Source of the DNA: Clostridiales bacterium UBA1774
Lineage (GTDB): Bacteria; Bacillota; Clostridia; Oscillospirales; Oscillospiraceae
Reading direction: 5' to 3'
DNA length: 37,983 bases
Assembly: GCA_002314635.1 (NCBI GenBank)
Contig: DCGQ01000024.1
Coordinates: forward strand, 1-37,983
A program made the position numbers and the translations under genes. The notes beneath the pieces were generated by a model that was not told the DNA's origin, did not search any database, and worked only from the letters and a program-made list of their open reading frames with translations. Positions 31,654 through 37,983 of this stretch are shown in pieces. How positions within the stretch are numbered: the first letter of the stretch is position 1; each line of letters starts with the position of its first letter.

Positions 31654-33519
31654 CTATCGGGTTTTGATAAATTCCATGAAGTCCGGCATGGAAAGCGGTT
31701 TTGAGAAATAAAACCCCTGAATATAGTCGATGCCCTCGCTGCTCAGAAGCTCCAACTCCCTTGCGGACTCCACGCCCTCGGACACCAGCTTCAGATCCAG
31801 CCTGTGTGCCATGGGAACCACGGCACGGATGATGCTCTTGGCCTTGAAGGAATCGAAGTACGCCTTGGTCAGATCAAAGTCAAACTTCATCAGACTGACC
31901 GGCATATCCACCACATACATCAGGTTCGATTCGCCCTTGCCGAAATCGTCCAGCGAAAGGGAGAAGCCTGCGTCAAACAGCTTCTGAATATTGGCGGAGA
32001 TGATGTCCTTGGTATTGATGGTTGCGGATTCCGTGATCTCAAAATTGATGTAACGGGGCTCCACCTTGTATTTCTGGATCATCGCCATGATGTTTTCGAA
32101 CAGATCCTCCTGCTCGCACTGCATGACCGACAGATTTACCTCCAGATAGTGAAGACCCAGCGCTTCCATATCGTTGGAGCTGACAAACTCAAAGACCTTT
32201 TCCAGAATCCGATATCCCAGCGGGATGATCTGCCCGGTCTTTTCCGCCACCGGAATGAAGATTCCAGGCGACAGCATACTGCCGTCCTTCATCCGGATGC
32301 GGGTAAGCGCCTCGGCAGAGGTGAAGCTCTTTTCCTTGTTGGAAAAAATCGGCTGCAGGAAAACCTCCACCCGGTCTTCCTCAAGGGCGTCATCAATTTC
32401 CTTGTTGACCTCGTTCAGCTCCCGATGCCTCTGGATGATGTCGTCGGTAATATCCACATACTCCAAAGTACGGTTGATGTATGTGCTCTTGACATGGGCA
32501 TAGAGATCCGCAAGCGCGTCATAGCCGGATAGCTTTTCGGCGTGCCTCATGCTGACCAGCTTCGCGTGGCCTTTCAGATACGGCGCAGCTTGCTTTACGT
32601 CCCGGATGATTTTCAGGCATTTGTCAAAGCTTTCTTCATTGGTGGTCAGCACCGTTATGCTGCACGCGGTATCCTTGAACACATAGACGTCCGCCTGCTG
32701 GGATACGTTGGAGATAAAGGTTCGGATGATCTCTTCCACGTCATAGCCTGCCACCGCAAGCATCGAATTGTTCTCAATGAACGCCTGCGCGACGAAAAAA
32801 GCCTGCCTCGACTGATACAGGTGGTCGACAAACGGCTTGAAGCCAAAGGTATTAAACGAACCGTACTCCTTATCAATATACGACTCCGGGTTTTCCATCA
32901 GGACAAAGAGAATGAGCATTCCCAAAGACTGGGAGAAACCGACCAGCAGCAGTTTGTTATTGAAGAACTGAACCAGAGCGGCGCCTGCCCAGATAAAGGT
33001 GAGCAGCGCTCCGCCGAAGGAACGTCTGGAACGCTTGTGATGCCACAGGATCAGCGAAATGACAAAGGAACCCACAATACAGATGGCGCAAAGATAATAG
33101 GTCGTGGATACGGAGGTTCCGTAGGTATAGACTACATTATCGGTATTGTATATGGAGATCGGAAGAAAAGCCAGCACGATACAGGCCAGCACCACGAACA
33201 TTCCGGATATGCCGGTGATCCATCTTTGCCTGGTGACAGTCGAAAAGTCCAGCAGGATGTAGGTGGCCGTTGCCCACGCGCTCCAGAGCAGAAACATCAG
33301 ATAGACCTTGCATACGCTCTTTACCAGAAACAGGGGCAGGGAGTGACTGTGGGAAATGCAGACGATGGACAGGATATCAAACAGCACGGTCAAAATGGTG
33401 ATAAACAGGGTGCGGAAAAATACTTTTTCTGCGTACAGGTTGAGCGATTTGTGGGATTTATAAAAAATCAACAGCATGATCAGCATGATAAATCCGCAGA
33501 CCTGCAACTGGATATTCAT
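31654..33519 (-). CDS. Membrane-bound EAL-domain cyclic-di-GMP phosphodiesterase
   Basis: The product has 621 residues. Six or seven hydrophobic helices fill residues 1-210 and form an integral membrane sensor-type region. Residues about 225-350 are a middle domain, possibly a degenerate GGDEF-like domain without a GGDEF signature. The EAL domain (about 370-621) keeps the residues expected for activity: E403-A-L405, N462, E494 (NFEITE), D524 D525 in DDFGKG, K545, E581 in SEGVE, and Q601 in QGFYFSKPL. It should therefore hydrolyse c-di-GMP to pGpG at the membrane. GGAGGGG stands just before the ATG. The gene begins 20 bases after the stop of the hybrid sensor kinase, so the two are co-transcribed and probably belong to one signalling chain. 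Confidence 0.9.
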   Translation of the reverse strand: MNIQLQVCGFIMLIMLLIFYKSHKSLNLYAEKVFFRTLFITILTVLFDILSIVCISHSHSLPLFLVKSVCKVYLMFLLWSAWATATYILLDFSTVTRQRWITGISGMFVVLACIVLAFLPISIYNTDNVVYTYGTSVSTTYYLCAICIVGSFVISLILWHHKRSRRSFGGALLTFIWAGAALVQFFNNKLLLVGFSQSLGMLILFVLMENPESYIDKEYGSFNTFGFKPFVDHLYQSRQAFFVAQAFIENNSMLAVAGYDVEEIIRTFISNVSQQADVYVFKDTACSITVLTTNEESFDKCLKIIRDVKQAAPYLKGHAKLVSMRHAEKLSGYDALADLYAHVKSTYINRTLEYVDITDDIIQRHRELNEVNKEIDDALEEDRVEVFLQPIFSNKEKSFTSAEALTRIRMKDGSMLSPGIFIPVAEKTGQIIPLGYRILEKVFEFVSSNDMEALGLHYLEVNLSVMQCEQEDLFENIMAMIQKYKVEPRYINFEITESATINTKDIISANIQKLFDAGFSLSLDDFGKGESNLMYVVDMPVSLMKFDFDLTKAYFDSFKAKSIIRAVVPMAHRLDLKLVSEGVESARELELLSSEGIDYIQGFYFSKPLSMPDFMEFIKTR

Positions 33520-33539
33520 GACGCCCCTCCGATCTTTTT

Positions 33540-36500
33540 TTACAGATAAGCCTTCAGCGTGTCAATCAGTTCGTTCCCGTTGATCGGTTTTGCTATGTGC
33601 CCGTCCATTCCCGCTGCAATGGAAGCCTTCCTGTCCTCCTCAAAGGCATTTGCGGAAACGGCAATGATGGGAATGTTGGAATTGGGATACATTTTACGAA
33701 TCTCTTTGGTGGCCGTATACCCGTCCATAATCGGCATCTGAATATCCATCAGAATGCAGTCATAATAGTGGGGGCCCTTTTCCCGCAGGAGCTTGACCGC
33801 CATGCTTCCGTCATGTGCTTCATCCACGATCAGCCCTTCGTCCTCAATGGTGTCGATGGCGACCTCCCGGTTCGACTCGTTATCGTCCACCAGAAGCACC
33901 CTCCGTCCCGTCAGAGAGGCCCTTGCCGCACGGTGGTCTGCGCCGCCGTTCCCGGCATCCGCCGACTGATTCTGCAGCTTGAAGGGAATCGTTACCGTAA
34001 ATTTGGAGCCGATGCCCTGACGGCTGACGCATTCGATGGTGCCGCTCATCAGCGTGACAAAGGATTTGCACACGGAAAGCCCCAATCCGGTGCCCTGAAT
34101 GCCGCTGACCGTGGAGTTCTGTTCCCGGGCAAACTCCTCGAATACGTGCTTCTGGAATTCGCTGCTCATGCCGATTCCGTTGTCTTCCACCGTGTACTGG
34201 AAAAGACCGTAGCCGTTTTCGGCCTTGCCGATCTGGTTGCAGCGAACCTTGACCCAGCCGCCATCGTTTGTATACTTGATCGCGTTGCTGATCAGATTGA
34301 CAAAAACTCTCTGACACCGGGTCTTGTCGCAGAGAATATAGCGGTCATGTACCTCCTCCACCAGCATGGAGAGATTGATCTTCTTGGAATCCGCCAGCTC
34401 CTGCATGGTGGATTCGATCTCGTCAAACGAGGCGAACACATCGGTTTCCGTTTCGTCAAGGTGCGCTTTTCCGCTTTCGATCCGGCTCATATCCAGAATG
34501 CTGTTGATCAGCGAAAGCAGCAGATTGCTGGCGGTCTGCGTTTTGATCAGATAATTGGTGAGCCGCTCCGGGTCGTCCTTGTGCTTCATTGCCATGTTTG
34601 TAAATCCCATAATGGCGTTCATCGGCGTGCGGATGTCGTGGCTCATGTTGAACAGGAAGTCCGTTTTGGCCTTGCTGGCCGTTTCGGCCCGGTCAAGCGC
34701 TTCCATTTCCCGCTTGGTTTCCACATCGACATTGTGGAAACCGGCGATCACGTTGGTATCCGGGTGCTGCATATCCTTGGCAAACTTCGCCTGATAATAC
34801 AGAACCTCGTTGTGGATGATCACGCGGAAGTTCACATAGTAGGCGTTGTCCTTCACCAGCGCGGCCTTCACCACATCCGGGCGGGTGGCGGCCCAGAAGG
34901 TCTGCCGGTCATCCGGGTGCATGACGGTCTGTACCAGCCTGTCCAGTCTCTCATCGAATTTGGTGATGGAATCCCAGCCGGGGATGTTCTTTAGGAAATT
35001 CGGGTCAAACCGGTAATGAATCTCCGAATAATCGTCAAAGCCCGTGTAAAGCACGCAGCCGAAGTCATCCGAAAGACCGGAGATAACGGCCTGATCCCGT
35101 TCCGTCTTGGCCTTCCGCTCCAGCTCCTTGCGGATCTCCTCGTTCTTATCCGCAAAGCCCAGCGCCACGGCCTGGGGGTTTTCGTCATCGCCCACCTTGA
35201 CGAACTTCATCTCGCAGTACCGCGTCTCGCCGCCCATATCGGAGCGGTAGGTGGTGATAAAGGTCTTTTTGTTTTCCAGTTCCTTCAGAATATTGTAGAT
35301 GGAGCCTGCCTTGAGCATGGTGGGCCGGTCTTCCATGTTGACCAGCGTATTGACATAGAGCTTGAAGGCCTCGCTGTATTTGATGCCGGAGCGGAAGATC
35401 TGACCGAACTCGGATTCGGTTTCGGCGTTCATGGTATAGGGGTCAAGCTCGTCCGTAGTCAGGTCAATATAGTACACGGAGGTGTATTCGGACGCCAGAA
35501 TCTCGATGATATCAATATTGCGCTGGAGGATCCGGGATTCTTCCTCCTTGGCGCGAAGCTCCGCGTCCTTATCGGCAAAGCCGAGAGCCACGGCGGTGGG
35601 AAGGCCGCTTTCATCGCCCACCTTGACGAATTTCATCTCCGAGTAGTGACCGGCGGCGTTCCGGTAGGTGGTGATAAAGGTTTTTTTCGTTTTCAGCTCC
35701 TTCATGATGTTGCCGATGGAACCGGCTTTCAGCATCATGATCTTGTTTTCCGGCAGCACAAGCTGGTCCACATACATCCGGAATGCGTCGCTGTAATTGA
35801 TGCCGCTTCGGAAGATCTGACCGAAGGCGGATTCTGTATCGGCGTTCATGGTGTAGGGATTCAGCTCGTCCGTGGTCAGGTCAATGTAGTACACGGAGGA
35901 ATACTCGGAGGCAAGAATCTGGATAATATCGTAGTTTCTCTGGCGCTCCTGCTCGATCTGCTGCTCAAACCGGATCTGTTCGTCCTTTTCAGCGAAGCCG
36001 AGAGCCACCTCCCGGGGCTCATCGTTGTCCGCGCCCACCTTGACGAACTTCATCTCGGAGTATTTGTTGTCCGCGGAGCGATACCGGGTGATGAAGGTCT
36101 TTTTATTGCGAAGCTCCTTCCGGATGTTATCAATGGAGCCGGCTTTCAGCATCATGCTTCTGTCTTCGCCGAAAATCAGCTTGTCCACATACAGCCTGTA
36201 GGCTTCGGAGTAGGTGATGCCGCTGCGGAACACGGAGCCGAAGGTGGTCTCCGTTTCTTCGTTCATCGTATAGGGGTCCAGTCCATCGGAATCCAGATCA
36301 ATGTAATACACGGAGGAATACTCGGAGGCCAGAATCTTGATGATCTCCATGTTCCGCTCCTGCTCGTGCAGAAGCAGTTCTCTTTTCAGAACATCGTTTT
36401 CATCGTCCATCCGCGAGCTGACCTCCAGCGCAAACAGCCGACCGTCCACCAGAATGGGCTTTGTCTGCAGATGGTAAATATCGCTGCCAAGCTTTTCGTA

Positions 36501-36752
36501 CTTTTCCGTGATCACGCATTCCTGACAGCTTTTGAGAGGAAGGCAGGTCTCACAGGTGTGATCTTTGTTCCAGATGTCGCAACAGGCACCGACTCTGCCG
36601 AAATTACCATCGCCGTCGATATCCCATACTTCCTTGTTCATCGGGTCGACGACAAGTACCATGTCAAATATGTCGCGCAAAGTTCCGAGCATGACCCTCA
36701 GATCATCCAGACTGACTGTCTGAATCTTTTTTCCATTCTGCATCTCAGCCAT
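33540..36752 (-). CDS. Hybrid sensor histidine kinase / response regulator with tandem PAS-like repeats
   Basis: The product has 1070 residues and no membrane helix. An N-terminal PAS-like region (20-115) carries six clustered cysteines (C57, C58, C67, C70, C76, C79). Three near-identical 139-residue sensor units follow (134-272, 273-411, 412-550), each starting N-x-(D/E)-II-x-ILASEY and containing LKAGSI and KKTFIT. A diverged fourth PAS-like unit lies at about 551-690. The kinase core has H-box FNMSHDIRTP (H705), N-box NLISNAIKYT, and ATP-binding motifs DNGIGMS and GTGLGLS. The receiver domain (950-1070) has VDDNESN and the phospho-acceptor D1003 in LMDIQMPIMDGY. No DNA-binding output domain is attached. 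The linked EAL phosphodiesterase is a plausible downstream partner. The start follows GAGAGG by about 9 bases. Confidence 0.95.
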   Translation of the reverse strand: MAEMQNGKKIQTVSLDDLRVMLGTLRDIFDMVLVVDPMNKEVWDIDGDGNFGRVGACCDIWNKDHTCETCLPLKSCQECVITEKYEKLGSDIYHLQTKPILVDGRLFALEVSSRMDDENDVLKRELLLHEQERNMEIIKILASEYSSVYYIDLDSDGLDPYTMNEETETTFGSVFRSGITYSEAYRLYVDKLIFGEDRSMMLKAGSIDNIRKELRNKKTFITRYRSADNKYSEMKFVKVGADNDEPREVALGFAEKDEQIRFEQQIEQERQRNYDIIQILASEYSSVYYIDLTTDELNPYTMNADTESAFGQIFRSGINYSDAFRMYVDQLVLPENKIMMLKAGSIGNIMKELKTKKTFITTYRNAAGHYSEMKFVKVGDESGLPTAVALGFADKDAELRAKEEESRILQRNIDIIEILASEYTSVYYIDLTTDELDPYTMNAETESEFGQIFRSGIKYSEAFKLYVNTLVNMEDRPTMLKAGSIYNILKELENKKTFITTYRSDMGGETRYCEMKFVKVGDDENPQAVALGFADKNEEIRKELERKAKTERDQAVISGLSDDFGCVLYTGFDDYSEIHYRFDPNFLKNIPGWDSITKFDERLDRLVQTVMHPDDRQTFWAATRPDVVKAALVKDNAYYVNFRVIIHNEVLYYQAKFAKDMQHPDTNVIAGFHNVDVETKREMEALDRAETASKAKTDFLFNMSHDIRTPMNAIMGFTNMAMKHKDDPERLTNYLIKTQTASNLLLSLINSILDMSRIESGKAHLDETETDVFASFDEIESTMQELADSKKINLSMLVEEVHDRYILCDKTRCQRVFVNLISNAIKYTNDGGWVKVRCNQIGKAENGYGLFQYTVEDNGIGMSSEFQKHVFEEFAREQNSTVSGIQGTGLGLSVCKSFVTLMSGTIECVSRQGIGSKFTVTIPFKLQNQSADAGNGGADHRAARASLTGRRVLLVDDNESNREVAIDTIEDEGLIVDEAHDGSMAVKLLREKGPHYYDCILMDIQMPIMDGYTATKEIRKMYPNSNIPIIAVSANAFEEDRKASIAAGMDGHIAKPINGNELIDTLKAYL
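35103..36353 (-). repeat. Three tandem 417-bp coding repeats in the sensor kinase
   Basis: Units 36353-35937, 35936-35520 and 35519-35103 each encode 139 residues with no indel in the spacing of their starts. Conservation is high at protein level and visible at DNA level, for example the recurring TACACGGAGG(A/T) and GTGATAAAGGT strings read on the plus strand. Repeated duplication and possibly gene conversion are implied. Confidence 0.9.
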
Positions 36753-37078
36753 CGTGTTTTTCCTCTCTCATGATACTGCCGCGGCATCGGGTTCCGACAG
36801 ATATCGGATAAAACCGGATCTGCCGAAGCCTGCAAATACCCATACTATTCATTGTTTTTGTCAGTATATCCTATTATGCGCCGGTTTCCAATACCTTTTG
36901 TAATTTTTACCGGATATTTTGCGGGAAATGCGGTTTGGCGCGGAGGAATACGGGGAAACTCGCTGCAAGTGCAGCCGGATACTTGATTTTGTGTCGGCAA
37001 TCTGGCATCATAGAAGAAAAAGCTGCGGGTAAACGCACAATAACGCAGACGCGGCGAGCTGTGCGGAAGGGGGAGGAC
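36753..37078. other. Divergent control region between sensor kinase and polymerase genes
   Basis: These 326 bases hold no gene. The minus-strand kinase promoter lies at 36863-36891. On the plus strand a palindrome GCTGCA-AG-TGCAGC (36962-36975) stands just before a weak promoter candidate, TTGATT (36983-36988) and CATCAT (37006-37011) with 17-base spacing. No Gram-positive LexA box (GAAC-N4-GTTC) was found. Confidence 0.6.
36863..36891 (-). promoter_or_regulatory. Promoter of the sensor kinase-EAL operon
   Basis: On the minus strand TTGGAA (36891-36886) and TATACT (36868-36863) are 17 bases apart, about 110 bases before the start codon. The -10 and following bases, TATACTGACAAAAA, are identical over 14 bases to those of the calpain promoter. 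Confidence 0.6.
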
Positions 37079-37983
37079 ATGGGAAAGCCGGAAGAAAAAT
37101 CGACGTTATTTCCGCAAAATAATGTGGCTCCCCGCGTGTATGCGGCCATCGATCTGAAATCCTACTACGCCAGCGTGGAATGCATAGAGCGGGGACTGGA
37201 TCCGCTGACCACCAATCTGGTGGTGGCGGACGAGAGCCGCACAGAAAAGACCATCTGCCTTGCCGTTTCGCCCTCTCTGAAAAGCTACGGCATCCACGGC
37301 AGGGCAAGGCTGTTCGAGGTGGTGCAGCGGATGCAGGAAGTCAACGCAATGCGGCGGGGGAAGGCCGGACGGGACTTTGAAGGCGCTTCCTGCGACAGCA
37401 CGGAGCTGAACGCCGATCCGCTGCTGAAAGCGGACTATCTGGTGGCCACGCCCCGGATGGCTTATTATATGGAATACAGCGCCCGGATCGTGGGCATTTA
37501 TCTGAAATACGTGGCACCGGAGGATATCCATGTTTACTCGGTGGACGAGGTGTTTATCGATGTGACCGGGTATCTGGAGCAATGGAAAATGACCGCCCGG
37601 GAGTTTGTCCGGATGCTGATTCAGGAGGTGCTGGAGGCCACCGGCATCACCGCAACGGCGGGGATCGGGCCGAACCTGTATCTCTGCAAGATTGCCATGG
37701 ATATCTGGGCCAAGCGCAGTCCGGCGGACGAATACGGCGTGCGGATTGCGGAGCTGGACGAGATGAGCTATCGGAAAGCACTGTGGAACCACCGGCCGCT
37801 GACGGATTTCTGGCGGGTGGGCAAGGGCATTGCCCGGAAGCTGGAGCAGTACGGGATGCACACCATGGGCGATGTGGCCCGCTGCTCCGTGGGAAAGCCG
37901 TGGGAGATTCAGAATGAGGAACTGCTGTACAAGCTGTTCGGGATCAATGCGGAGCTGCTGATCGACCACGCATGGGGCTGGGA
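37079..37983 (+). CDS. Y-family DNA polymerase (UmuC/DinB-like), 3' end outside window
   Basis: The first 301 codons are present and the frame stays open to the window edge. The catalytic palm is clear: AIDLKSYYASVEC with D25, the first metal ligand, and the YSVDEVFIDVT motif with D156 and E157. A later helix-hairpin-helix-like region (TDFWRVGKGIARKLEQYGMH) fits the thumb region of the family. These enzymes copy past damaged DNA with low fidelity. The form resembles the UmuC-like/UvrX polymerases of Firmicutes rather than DinB, but the missing C-terminus (little finger, clamp-binding peptide) prevents a firm choice. GGGGGAGG directly precedes the ATG. The gene is divergent from the sensor kinase and has no visible link to the secretion genes. 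Confidence 0.93.
   Translation, partial: MGKPEEKSTLFPQNNVAPRVYAAIDLKSYYASVECIERGLDPLTTNLVVADESRTEKTICLAVSPSLKSYGIHGRARLFEVVQRMQEVNAMRRGKAGRDFEGASCDSTELNADPLLKADYLVATPRMAYYMEYSARIVGIYLKYVAPEDIHVYSVDEVFIDVTGYLEQWKMTAREFVRMLIQEVLEATGITATAGIGPNLYLCKIAMDIWAKRSPADEYGVRIAELDEMSYRKALWNHRPLTDFWRVGKGIARKLEQYGMHTMGDVARCSVGKPWEIQNEELLYKLFGINAELLIDHAWGW

Noticed and set aside
31654..33519. Degenerate, inactive EAL protein
   Set aside because: The EAL motif, N462, E494, D524-D525, K545, E581 and Q601 are all present, so loss of activity is not supported.

Overview
The window looks like chromosome of a GC-rich gut Firmicute, most likely an Oscillospirales member in the Faecalibacterium/Gemmiger/Flavonifractor range. 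The basis is S-layer-homology (SLH) repeats, strong AGGAGG ribosome sites, TTGNNN/TATAAT-type promoters and the style of the hybrid sensor kinase; the genus is a guess. No rRNA, tRNA, CRISPR array, insertion sequence, recombinase, relaxase or attachment site was recognised.

Left part (1-6645): the 3' end of an SLH surface-protein gene, a MATE transporter (791-2170, +), a 931-residue calpain-like cysteine protease (2228-5023, -) and a second MATE transporter (5287-6645, -). Promoters and terminators can be read for most of these units.

Centre (7037-30777): ten closely spaced + strand genes, with gaps of about 17-70 bp, ending at a perfect bidirectional terminator. The core is a reduced type IV secretion (T4SS) set: a VirD4/TraG-type coupling ATPase, a VirB6/TrbL-like membrane protein, and a VirB4 ATPase that appears to carry a fused PrgI-like membrane domain. 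Two large signal-less repeat proteins precede it (1009 and 779 aa). Exported or membrane-anchored proteins are interleaved (671, 293, 1681 and 391 aa), and the last gene encodes a zinc-ribbon / L7/L12-CTD-like / membrane protein.

The main novelty candidate is the link between the calpain gene and this operon. A helical repeat of roughly 80-100 residues occurs twice in the calpain protein (flanking the protease), once in the 1009-aa protein and four times in the 779-aa protein. The last two also share a C-terminal domain placed after a low-complexity linker. With no relaxase in view, the working hypothesis is a T4SS-like protein-export machine with the repeat proteins, and possibly the calpain, as cargo or partners. 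This is inference; the families and motifs are what the sequence shows.

Right part (30825-37983): a SAM methyltransferase (-), then a two-gene unit on the minus strand (a hybrid histidine kinase with three tandem 139-residue sensor repeats, followed by a membrane EAL phosphodiesterase), and the start of a Y-family DNA polymerase gene (+) cut by the window edge.
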